From JACIYW01 sp014359745 (GTDB lineage Bacteria; Pseudomonadota; Alphaproteobacteria; Rhodobacterales; Rhodobacteraceae): DNA of 64,000 nt. Positions 40,751 to 48,017 of the stretch are shown here, in pieces. Under the pieces are notes generated by a model that saw only the letters and a list, made by a program, of their open reading frames with translations, was not told the DNA's origin and searched no databases. Location of the stretch: contig JBNPWE010000004.1 in assembly GCA_050433985.1 (NCBI GenBank), positions 186,001-250,000 on the forward strand. Reading direction: 5' to 3'. The first letter of the stretch is position 1, and each line of letters begins with the position of its first letter. Position numbers and translations under genes: made by a program.

Positions 40751-41266
40751 GTGACAGTATCGAACGTGAAAGGGCAACGATTGAGCAAACAACCCGTGCA
40801 AAGAAACACGCCCTCGGACATTAATACGCCCCAAGCGCCACAAAACCCCCTTGAACAGGAAATTGAGCGCCAGATTGGCGACCTTATACCTCAAAAAGGT
40901 CGTCAGGAAGTTCTGCGCCGAATAACCAGCGTTGTTTACAGCGAGGCTTTTTCCGGACCAATCGCGCATCCCAAGCATCTGCGGGAATACGATCAAATTC
41001 ATCCCGGTGCGGCGGATCGCATTATTTTGATGGCCGAAAAGCGCAACAACCACATAATCACGATGGAACAAACATCGCTCAACGCAGAAATCTCTGACCG
41101 CAAACTCGGGATGTGGCTTGGGGCCGGGACGTTTGGATTGCTTATCTTGGGCGCGATCCTGAGCGCTTTGTTCACGAAAAGCGAGATAATCCCCGGCCTG
41201 TTTCTCGGGGCTGCGGCGCTTGGCGGAGTCGGAATGTTTATCAGGGGCAGGAACGGCTCTGGCTGA
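40751..41266 (+). CDS. DUF2335 family membrane protein
   Basis: A 171-residue protein whose central block, HPKHLREYDQIHPGAADRII followed by LMAEKRNNHIITMEQTSL, is the DUF2335 signature. Two transmembrane helices follow (about 120-138 and 143-163), and it ends in RGRNGSG. Function is unknown; such proteins occur sporadically and are often on mobile DNA. The frame opens with GTG at 40751 without a ribosome binding site; TTG at 40781 has AAAGGG upstream and may be the real start. Base and codon use are less GC-rich than in its neighbours, suggesting transfer. Confidence 0.75.
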   Translation: MTVSNVKGQRLSKQPVQRNTPSDINTPQAPQNPLEQEIERQIGDLIPQKGRQEVLRRITSVVYSEAFSGPIAHPKHLREYDQIHPGAADRIILMAEKRNNHIITMEQTSLNAEISDRKLGMWLGAGTFGLLILGAILSALFTKSEIIPGLFLGAAALGGVGMFIRGRNGSG

Positions 41267-41271
41267 CCGCC

Positions 41272-41634
41272 TTACGCGGTGGTGCCGGTTTCGGCAAACT
41301 TGATCGATTCTCCGCAGCCGCAGGCATCGACCACATTGGGATTGCGAAACCTGAAACCGGATTCCAGCAGCGACACCTCGTAATCGATCTCGGTCCCGAA
41401 CAGGAACATCTGCGCCATGGGGGCGATCATCACCCGCGCGCCATCCTGTTCGACCACCTCGTCATGGGGGTTCACCTCGGACACATAGTCCATGGTGTAT
41501 TCCATGCCCGCGCATCCGCCCTTTTTTACGCCGATGCGCAGCCCTTCGGTGCCGCCCCGCGCCATCAGGCGCGCGATGTGGCTGGCCGCGCGCGGGGTCA
41601 TGGTTACGGCCGGTTTGCCGGGAATGCCGAACAT
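41272..41634 (-). CDS. A-type iron-sulfur carrier (HesB/IscA/SufA family)
   Basis: A 120-residue Fe-S carrier. It reads MFGIPGKPAVTMTPRAASHI and has the three conserved cysteines: one in VKKGGCAGMEYTM and two in VVDACGCGES near the C-terminus. This layout (C..CxC) is shared by SufA, IscA and ErpA, so the subtype is uncertain; SufA is favoured because a SufT-like gene lies directly upstream. The gene is the last in the run and converges on the DUF2335 gene with five bases between them. Confidence 0.9.
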   Translation of the reverse strand: MFGIPGKPAVTMTPRAASHIARLMARGGTEGLRIGVKKGGCAGMEYTMDYVSEVNPHDEVVEQDGARVMIAPMAQMFLFGTEIDYEVSLLESGFRFRNPNVVDACGCGESIKFAETGTTA

Positions 41635-41703
41635 TGGATGCTCCTTATACCTGTGTCAAAGATAAGTCTTTTGACCTGCGTCCTCAAGGGGGCGCGCCCA
41701 CAC

Positions 41704-42069
41704 TTACATGAAGCCAAGTTCCAGCCGCGCCTCGTCCGACATCATGTCCATGCCCCACTGCGGTTCGAACGTCATCTGCACATCGACCTGTTTCACCCCG
41801 GCCAGCGGTTCGACCGCATCGGCAACCCAGCCGGGCATCTCGCCGGCCACCGGGCAGCCGGGCGCGGTGAGGGTCATCACGATATCGACTTCATTTTCAG
41901 GGGATATATCAATGGTATAGATCAGCCCCAGATCATAGATGTTCACCGGAATCTCGGGATCATAGACCGATCGGCATGCCTCGACCACCGCGTCATAAAG
42001 CGGATGATCGGTGCTGGACGGGCGGATAAGCGGCGCCCCTTCAAGATGTTCGCCGGTGTCGGGTGTCAT
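41704..42069 (-). CDS. sufT: SufT / MIP18-family (DUF59) Fe-S cluster assembly protein
   Basis: A 121-residue protein with DAVVEACRSVYDPEIPVNIY followed by DLGLIYTIDI, the DUF59/MIP18 core (DPEIPxxIxDLGL). TLTAPGCPVAGEMPGWVADA follows, holding the conserved Cys, and VDVQMTFEPQWGMDMMSDEA closes the domain. SufT helps mature Fe-S proteins; PaaD is a relative, but the acidic short form fits SufT. The ATG at 42069 follows GCGAGGC. The remaining suf genes are not in the window. It lies 69 bases upstream of the sufA-like gene. Confidence 0.87.
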   Translation of the reverse strand: MTPDTGEHLEGAPLIRPSSTDHPLYDAVVEACRSVYDPEIPVNIYDLGLIYTIDISPENEVDIVMTLTAPGCPVAGEMPGWVADAVEPLAGVKQVDVQMTFEPQWGMDMMSDEARLELGFM

Positions 42070-42130
42070 GATTGCCTCGCTTGGTACCTGAGCAAAGATA
42101 TAGGGAATATCCGCGCCAAGGTCCAGTGCC

Positions 42131-42685
42131 TCAGCCTCCGTCACCGGCCCCGCCCGCGGCTTTTTCCAGCGCCGGGCGCAGGGAATTGGCCAGCGTCTTG
42201 CTGTCAACCGGGCCGGCAATGCGCAGGACGATCCGGCCCTGCCCGTCGATCACATAGGTTTCGGGCACGCCGTAAACCCCCCAGTCGATGGCGGTGCGAC
42301 CGCTTTCATCGGCGCCGATGGCGCGATAGGGATTGCCCAGATCGCCCAGAAACGCCATCGCATCCTCGGGATCATCCTTGTAGTTGATGCCATAGATCGC
42401 CACGCCTTCCCCGGCCAGCCGTTCCAGCATCGGGTGTTCGGCCCGGCAGGGCGCGCACCAGCTTGCCCAGTAGTTCACCAGCTTGACCTCGCCGTCACGC
42501 AGGGTCGCATCGTCAAAACTGACGTAATCGCCCAACGGGGTCAGCTCCAGGGCGGGCGCCCCCTGCCCTTCGCGCGCCGAGGGCAGGCGATCGGGGTTGT
42601 CGCGAAACATGCCCCCGGCGAAAAGCCCGGCCAGCACCACGAATATCACCGGCGGCACCATCATCAACGGCGATATCCTAGCCAT
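42131..42685 (-). CDS. ccmG: Cytochrome c biogenesis thiol:disulfide oxidoreductase CcmG (DsbE)
   Basis: CcmG keeps the apocytochrome c CxxCH cysteines reduced in the periplasm. The 184-residue protein has an N-terminal membrane anchor (about 7-27, MMVPPVIFVVLAGLFAGGMF) and a thioredoxin domain with active site VNYWASWCAPCRAEHPML, the conserved IYGINYKDDPEDAMAFL insertion, and the cis-Pro loop YGVPETYVIDGQGRIV. It is the last gene of ccmABCDG; its start overlaps the ccmD end by 8 bases. Confidence 0.95.
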   Translation of the reverse strand: MARISPLMMVPPVIFVVLAGLFAGGMFRDNPDRLPSAREGQGAPALELTPLGDYVSFDDATLRDGEVKLVNYWASWCAPCRAEHPMLERLAGEGVAIYGINYKDDPEDAMAFLGDLGNPYRAIGADESGRTAIDWGVYGVPETYVIDGQGRIVLRIAGPVDSKTLANSLRPALEKAAGGAGDGG

Positions 42686-42893
42686 GCACCCGTGCTCCCT
42701 TGCCCTGGGTTGCGTCTGTAGCGGCGGGCGGTTGTGCGGCCGCCGCGCTGCGCCGTGCCTCTATCGTGTGCAATTGGGCGCGCACGCGCGCCCCGCGCCG
42801 GATGCTTGCCCACACCAGCCCCGCCAGCAACACCAGCGACGCGCCGTAAGCCAGCATCACCTCAAGCGCATATTTGCCCAGATCCGGCATCAT
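42678..42893 (-). CDS. ccmD: Heme exporter protein CcmD
   Basis: A 71-residue protein with one transmembrane helix (about 6-28, KYALEVMLAYGASLVLLAGL) and a basic cytoplasmic tail (SIRRGARVRAQLHTIEARRS), the usual CcmD form. CcmD stabilises the CcmABC-CcmE complex and aids release of holo-CcmE. The ATG at 42893 overlaps the ccmC stop as ATGA. Sequence conservation in this family is low; the call rests on size, topology and position between ccmC and ccmG. Confidence 0.88.
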   Translation of the reverse strand: MMPDLGKYALEVMLAYGASLVLLAGLVWASIRRGARVRAQLHTIEARRSAAAAQPPAATDATQGKGARVHG

Positions 42894-43618
42894 GCCATCC
42901 GTTCCCGCGCGAGCAGCGCCTTGATGCGCCGTGCCCTTATTTCGGTTCGGGTGCGCAGCAATACCAACGCCACGAACAACAGCGCAAAGCCCACCATGCA
43001 CAGATACAGCGGCAGTTTATAGGTCATGTCCATCCGTTCACCCGGCGCCACCGACAAGGACGCCCCCTGATGCAGGCCCTGATTCCAGAAATTCACCGCA
43101 TAGCGCGACAGCACCGCAAAGACCGATCCGACCAGGCACAGAACCGACGTCAGATCCGCCGCCGTCTCGGGGTCAGGGACTGCCTCCCACAGGGCGATAT
43201 AGCCCAGATAGAACAGAAACAGGATCAGAAAAGACGTCAGCCGCGGATCCCAGGCCCACCAGGTGCCCCACATCGGCTGCCCCCAGACCGCGCCGGTGAT
43301 CAGCGCGATCAGCGTCATCACCGCGCCCACCGGCGCCGCCGCGCGCGCCGCCAGCGCCGAAACATGGTGCCGCCGGATCAGCCAGATCAGCGAGGTGACC
43401 AGCATCATGAACCATGCATTGACCGCCATCAGCGCCGCAGGCACATGCACGAAGATGATCTTGACGGTCGATCCCTGCCGGAAATCATCGGGCGTCAGGA
43501 AAAACCCCCACACCAGCCCCACCGCCAGCGCCGCCGCCGCCGGGATCGCGACCCACGGCAACAGCGCGCCCGACAGGCGCATGAACTTCACCGGATTGGC
43601 ATATTCCCAGATCGACAT
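42890..43618 (-). CDS. ccmC: Heme handling protein CcmC
   Basis: CcmC loads heme onto CcmE. The 242-residue, six-helix protein has the tryptophan-rich WWD-type motif PMWGTWWAWDPRLTSFLILF, with the flanking histidines in HVPAALMAVNAWF and SRYAVNFWNQGLHQGASLSV. The start MSIWEYANPVKFMRLSG is typical. It lies 73 bases after ccmB and overlaps ccmD. Confidence 0.95.
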   Translation of the reverse strand: MSIWEYANPVKFMRLSGALLPWVAIPAAAALAVGLVWGFFLTPDDFRQGSTVKIIFVHVPAALMAVNAWFMMLVTSLIWLIRRHHVSALAARAAAPVGAVMTLIALITGAVWGQPMWGTWWAWDPRLTSFLILFLFYLGYIALWEAVPDPETAADLTSVLCLVGSVFAVLSRYAVNFWNQGLHQGASLSVAPGERMDMTYKLPLYLCMVGFALLFVALVLLRTRTEIRARRIKALLARERMA

Positions 43619-43692
43619 TGCGCCTGTCTATCCTGCCCAAAGCGCCATCTCAAGCGCGGCCCCCGTGACCAAGTGCCGCCATGCGCCGCCGA

Positions 43693-44349
43693 TCACCGCA
43701 AGTTGATCCGCACCGCCGCCGCCGAGGCAAAGGGCAACAACGCCGCCGCCCCCAGCGTGATCCCCGCCAGCAGCAGCAGCGGCGTGGTGGTGTCAAACCC
43801 CAGCGCCCCGCGTTTGACCACTTCCGCCCCGAAAATCAGCGTCGGCACATAAAGCGGCAGCACCAGCAGCGACATCAACAACCCCCCCCGCCGCAGGCCC
43901 ACCGTCAACGCCGCGCCAAAGGTGCCGATCACCGACAAGGCCGGCGTTCCCACCAGCAACGACACCACCAGCCAACCATACCCCGGCCCCGGCAGGTGCA
44001 ACAGCACCCCCAGCACCGGCGCCAGCAGCGTCAGCGGCAGACCTGTCACCAGCCAGTGCGCCAGGGCCTTGATGCTGACCACCCCTTCCAGCGGCATCGG
44101 CGCCGTCACCAGCAGGTCAAGCGATCCATCCTCGAAATCCAGCGCGAAAATCCGGTCAAGCGACAGAAGGCACGCCAGAAGCGCGCCGATCCACAGGATG
44201 CCCGGCGCGATCAGCGCCAGCACCCGCGCCTCTGGCCCGACGCCCAGCGGCACCAGCACCGCCACCAGCAAAAAGAACGACAGCGCCAGACCAAAGCCGC
44301 CCCCGGCCCGCATCGCCAGCCGCAGATCACGGATCAAAAGCGCCCTCAT
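43693..44349 (-). CDS. ccmB: Heme exporter protein CcmB (ABC permease)
   Basis: CcmB is the membrane subunit of the CcmAB ATPase that releases holo-CcmE from CcmC. The 218-residue protein has six hydrophobic helices and the conserved LLRSL-like start (MRALLIRDLRLAMRAGGG) and LDRIFALDFEDGSLDLL, the cytoplasmic loop that docks CcmA. KALAHWLVTGLPLTLLAPVL and IGTFGAALTVGLRRGGLLMS match the family. It overlaps ccmA by four bases. Confidence 0.95.
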   Translation of the reverse strand: MRALLIRDLRLAMRAGGGFGLALSFFLLVAVLVPLGVGPEARVLALIAPGILWIGALLACLLSLDRIFALDFEDGSLDLLVTAPMPLEGVVSIKALAHWLVTGLPLTLLAPVLGVLLHLPGPGYGWLVVSLLVGTPALSVIGTFGAALTVGLRRGGLLMSLLVLPLYVPTLIFGAEVVKRGALGFDTTTPLLLLAGITLGAAALLPFASAAAVRINLR

Positions 44350-45002
44350 CCGAACGCGCCCGCCGGGCCGCCGTCAAAGCCGCCCCCGAACCCGTCATCG
44401 GCGATGCCGTCAAAGCCCCCGCCGGTCGCCCTGAACGGCGCCAGATCCAGCACCGCCGCCTCGGCCAGACCCAGATCGATATGGGTCGCCATCAGCGCCG
44501 CACCCCCCCCCGCCAGATGCGCGCGCACCGCCGCGACAAACAGCCCGACCGAGGCCGCATCAAGCGATATCGTCGGCTCGTCCAGCACCCAAAGCGGCCG
44601 ACCGCTGACCAGAAGCCGCGCCAGCCCCAGCCGCCGCTTCTGCCCCGCGGACAGGCTTTGCGCCGGGCGGTCGGCCAGCGCCGCCAGATCCATCGCGCCC
44701 AAAACCGCCCCCGTCAGCACAGTGCCATGCACCGCCGCCCAGAATTCCAGGTTTTCCGCAACGCTCAGCGTGGGTTTGATCCCGTCGGCATGGCCCGCAT
44801 AGGCCATCGCCTCGGGCGGCAGCGACATCTCGCCCGCCTCGGCGCGCTGCAACCCGGCCAAGGTACGCAGCAGCGTGGTCTTGCCGATACCATTCGGGCC
44901 GCGCAGCACCAGCGCCCGCCCCGCCGAAAGGCTGAACGACAGCCCTTCCAGCACCCGCACCCCGCCGCGGGCCACCGCCAGATCGCGCACCACAAGTTCC
45001 AT
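44346..45002 (-). CDS. ccmA: Cytochrome c biogenesis ATP-binding protein CcmA
   Basis: The ABC ATPase of the CcmABCD complex. The 218-residue protein has Walker A LRGPNGIGKTTLLRTLAGLQ, the ABC signature AQSLSAGQKRRLGLARLL, Walker B LWVLDEPTISLDAASVGLF and the H-loop ALMATHIDLGL. It is short because the last 20 residues are a Gly/Phe-rich tail (DGIADDGFGGGFDGGPAGAF), which is unusual and probably disordered. It is the first gene of the operon; a terminator of the upstream gltA gene separates the two. Confidence 0.95.
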   Translation of the reverse strand: MELVVRDLAVARGGVRVLEGLSFSLSAGRALVLRGPNGIGKTTLLRTLAGLQRAEAGEMSLPPEAMAYAGHADGIKPTLSVAENLEFWAAVHGTVLTGAVLGAMDLAALADRPAQSLSAGQKRRLGLARLLVSGRPLWVLDEPTISLDAASVGLFVAAVRAHLAGGGAALMATHIDLGLAEAAVLDLAPFRATGGGFDGIADDGFGGGFDGGPAGAFG

Positions 45003-45060
45003 GACCGCGCTCTATCCGATTGCCCCGACGCCGCAAAGCCAAACCTGCCCGCGGCCATGC

Positions 45061-45091
45061 AAAAGGCCGGGCGGCCCCGCGCCGCCCGGCC
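45061..45091 (-). terminator. Intrinsic terminator of gltA
   Basis: A perfect 11-bp stem (GGCCGGGCGGC with GCCGCCCGGCC) and a 5-base loop are followed on the minus strand by TTTT. It lies 28 bases after the gltA stop and before ccmA, so it should isolate ccmABCDG from gltA. Confidence 0.8.
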
Positions 45092-45118
45092 CTGACCGGA
45101 TCAATGGCCCGTCCCCGA

Positions 45119-46417
45119 TCAGCGATTTTCAACTTCGGTATAATCGCGTGCCGGGGCACCGATATAAAGCTGGCGCGGCCGACCGATCTTTTGCGTCGGG
45201 TCGCCGATCATTTCCTTCCACTGCGCAATCCAGCCCACGGTGCGCGACACGGCAAAGATCGGCGTGAACATCGCGGTGGGAAAGCCCATCGCATCCAGGA
45301 TGATGCCCGAATAGAAATCGACATTGGGATAGAGCTTCTTCGAGACGAAATACTCATCCTCCAGCGCGATGCGTTCCAGTTCCTTGGCAACCTTCAGCGT
45401 CTCGTTGTTCTCGATGCCCAGCAGGTTCAGCACCTCATCGGCGCTTTCCTTCATCACCCTCGCACGCGGATCGAAGTTCTTGTAAACCCTGTGGCCAAAA
45501 CCCATCAGGCGGAACGGATCGTCCTTGTCCTTGGCGCGCTTGATATATTCGGGAATGCGGTCAACCGTCCCGATCTCGCGCAGCATCTCGAGGCAGGCCT
45601 GATTGGCGCCGCCATGTGCCGGGCCCCAGAGGCAGGCAATACCCGCCGCGATACAGGCAAAGGGGTTGGCCCCCGATGACCCCGCCAGCCGCACCGTCGA
45701 GGTAGAGGCGTTCTGTTCATGATCGGCATGCAGCATCATGATCCGGTCCATCGCGCGGCTCAGGATCGGATCGACCACATAATCCTCGGCCGGGACCGAA
45801 AAACACATGTTCAGAAAGTTGCCCGCGTAATCAAGGCCGTTCCTGGGGTACACAAAGGGCTGCCCGATCGAATACTTGTAGGCCATGGCCGCAATCGTCG
45901 GCACCTTGGCCAAAAGCCGGATCGCCGCAACTTCGCGTTGCCAGGGATCATTGATATCGGTTGAGTCGTGATAGAACGCGCTCATCGCGCCGATGATGCC
46001 GACCATGGTCGCCATCGGATGCGCATCGCGCCGGAACCCGCGAAAAAAGTTGTGCATCTGTTCATGCACCATGGTGTGCCGGGTCACGCGGCTCTCGAAA
46101 TCCTCGATCTCGGTCGCGGTCGGCAACTCTCCGTACAAAAGCAGGTAACACACTTCAAGAAAATGCGATTTCGCCGCCAACTGCTCGATCGGATAGCCGC
46201 GATACAGCAATTCACCCTTGTCGCCATCGATAAAGGTGATGGTCGATTCGCACGATGCGGTCGAGGTGAATCCAGGGTCAAAGGTGAACACATCCATCTC
46301 GGCGTAAAGCTTGCGGATATCGATCACATCGGGGCCCGCCACGGGCGTGTACATCGGCATCACGATCGACTTGCCGTCGGAAGTGGTCAGCGTCGCGGTT
46401 TTATTGGAGTCGGCCAT
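45119..46417 (-). CDS. gltA: Citrate synthase
   Basis: GltA condenses oxaloacetate with acetyl-CoA. The 432-residue type II enzyme has TFDPGFTSTASCESTITFID near the start, LYRGYPIEQLA, the first catalytic His region MHNFFRGFRRDAHPMATMVG, the substrate His loop MLHADHEQNASTSTVRLAGS, WGPAHGGANQACLEML, the signature RLMGFGHRVYKNFDPRARVM, and the catalytic Asp stretch NVDFYSGIILDAMGFP. AAAGGGACG precedes the ATG at 46417; the open frame upstream is not coding. A good terminator follows. Confidence 0.97.
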   Translation of the reverse strand: MADSNKTATLTTSDGKSIVMPMYTPVAGPDVIDIRKLYAEMDVFTFDPGFTSTASCESTITFIDGDKGELLYRGYPIEQLAAKSHFLEVCYLLLYGELPTATEIEDFESRVTRHTMVHEQMHNFFRGFRRDAHPMATMVGIIGAMSAFYHDSTDINDPWQREVAAIRLLAKVPTIAAMAYKYSIGQPFVYPRNGLDYAGNFLNMCFSVPAEDYVVDPILSRAMDRIMMLHADHEQNASTSTVRLAGSSGANPFACIAAGIACLWGPAHGGANQACLEMLREIGTVDRIPEYIKRAKDKDDPFRLMGFGHRVYKNFDPRARVMKESADEVLNLLGIENNETLKVAKELERIALEDEYFVSKKLYPNVDFYSGIILDAMGFPTAMFTPIFAVSRTVGWIAQWKEMIGDPTQKIGRPRQLYIGAPARDYTEVENR

Positions 46418-46506
46418 CGGTCGTCCCTTTCTCAATCCCGTCGCAAAGCGCGACGTATGCATCCTTCGCGGCCCAACGGCCAAAGCCCGTTTGCGGCATC
46501 GGCGGA

Positions 46507-47940
46507 TCACCCATCCAAAGCCGCCTCATTGATCCGGGCGATCGATTCCGCGCGCCCCAGGACCAGCATCATGTCAAACACGCTAGGCGTCACGCTACTA
46601 CCGGCCAAGGCAGCCCGCAATGGCTGGGCGATCTTGCCCAGGCCGATCCCGTGGGCCGCGGCCACATTGCCAAGCACCGCCTCCAGATCGTCGCGCTGCC
46701 AGCTAGCATTTTGCAACTGCGGCGTCAATTCCCGCAGCATACCACGGGATACATCATCCAGCGCCGCCGCCGCCTTTCCATCCATTCCGATCGGGCGCGA
46801 TTTCAGAACAAATGCGGCCTTTTCAATAAGCTGCGGAACGGTCTTTGACCTGTCGCGCAAACAATAAAGCGCCGACCGCATCGCCGCCGCCTGCACATCC
46901 GACAGCGCAGGCGCGCCGGTGACGGCAAGATATGACGCAACTGCATCCATCAACACATCGTCATTTGCGGCCGAAATATGCTGGCCAGACAGGTTTTCCA
47001 GCTTCTTGAAATCCAGCCGCGCCGGGGCGCGCCCGATTGCGGGCAGATCGAACCATTCTTTTGCCTGATCGTCGGTAAAGAATTCATCATCGCCATGGCT
47101 CCAGCCCAGGCGCGCCAGATAATTGCGCATTCCGGCGGCCAGAAAGCCCATTTTCTGATACTCTTCCAGCCCGACAGCCCCGTGCCGTTTCGAAAGTTTC
47201 TTGCCATCGGGGCCATGGATCAGCGGGATATGGGCAAAGACCGGTACGTCCCACCCCATCGCCCGATAAACCAGCATCTGCCGCGGCGCATTGTTCAGAT
47301 GGTCGTCCCCCCGGATGATATGCGTGACACCCATGTCGTGATCATCGACGACGACGGCCAGCATATAGGTGGGTGTGCCATCGGAACGTAAACAAATCAT
47401 GTCATCCAGCGTGTCATTGCGAAACCGCACCCGGCCCTGCACCGCATCCTCGATCACGGTTTCCCCGTCGCGCGGGGCCTTCAGGCGCACCACATAGGGG
47501 GCGTCGGGATGGGTCGCGGGATCGGCATCGCGCCAGGGGCTTTGATAAAGCGTCGATCGGCCCTCCCTGCGCGCCGCTTCACGGAAGGCTTCGATCTCGT
47601 CCTGGGTGGCAAAGCATTTATAGGCGTGGCCGGTGGCCAGCATGTGATGCGCCACCTCGGCATGGCGCGGCGCGCCCTCGAACTGGCTGACCGGGGCGCC
47701 GTCCCAGTCCAGCCCAAGCCATGTCAGGCCGCGCAGGATCGCCTCGGTCGCCTCGACCGTGGACCGGGCGCGGTCGGTATCCTCGATTCGCAACAGGAAC
47801 TTGCCGCCCCGCCCCCGCGCATAAAGCCAGTTGAAAAGCGCGGTGCGGGCGCCGCCGATGTGCAGATATCCGGTGGGCGATGGCGCGAACCGGGTCACGA
47901 CCCGAGAAGACGGGGCCTGCGAAGACGGGGCTGCGTTCAT
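46507..47940 (-). CDS. gltX: Glutamate--tRNA ligase
   Basis: A 477-residue class I synthetase. The HIGH motif lies in FAPSPTGYLHIGGARTALFN near residues 18-37 and the KMSKS loop reads KKLSKRHGAVGLEEYQKMG near residue 250. LRIEDTDRARS and FVHIPLIHG-type (here FAHIPLIHGPDGKK) stretches confirm GltX. Alphaproteobacteria often carry two GltX paralogues, one discriminating and one not; which this is cannot be read from the sequence. It is divergent from comEC with 77 bases between them and lies 89 bases upstream of gltA. Confidence 0.95.
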   Translation of the reverse strand: MNAAPSSQAPSSRVVTRFAPSPTGYLHIGGARTALFNWLYARGRGGKFLLRIEDTDRARSTVEATEAILRGLTWLGLDWDGAPVSQFEGAPRHAEVAHHMLATGHAYKCFATQDEIEAFREAARREGRSTLYQSPWRDADPATHPDAPYVVRLKAPRDGETVIEDAVQGRVRFRNDTLDDMICLRSDGTPTYMLAVVVDDHDMGVTHIIRGDDHLNNAPRQMLVYRAMGWDVPVFAHIPLIHGPDGKKLSKRHGAVGLEEYQKMGFLAAGMRNYLARLGWSHGDDEFFTDDQAKEWFDLPAIGRAPARLDFKKLENLSGQHISAANDDVLMDAVASYLAVTGAPALSDVQAAAMRSALYCLRDRSKTVPQLIEKAAFVLKSRPIGMDGKAAAALDDVSRGMLRELTPQLQNASWQRDDLEAVLGNVAAAHGIGLGKIAQPLRAALAGSSVTPSVFDMMLVLGRAESIARINEAALDG

Positions 47941-48017
47941 GCGGCATTAACCTTTCGGAAACCAGGACGTGACTAGACTGTCCGCAGGTCTAGGCAATCG
48001 GATCGGAGAGAACAAGG

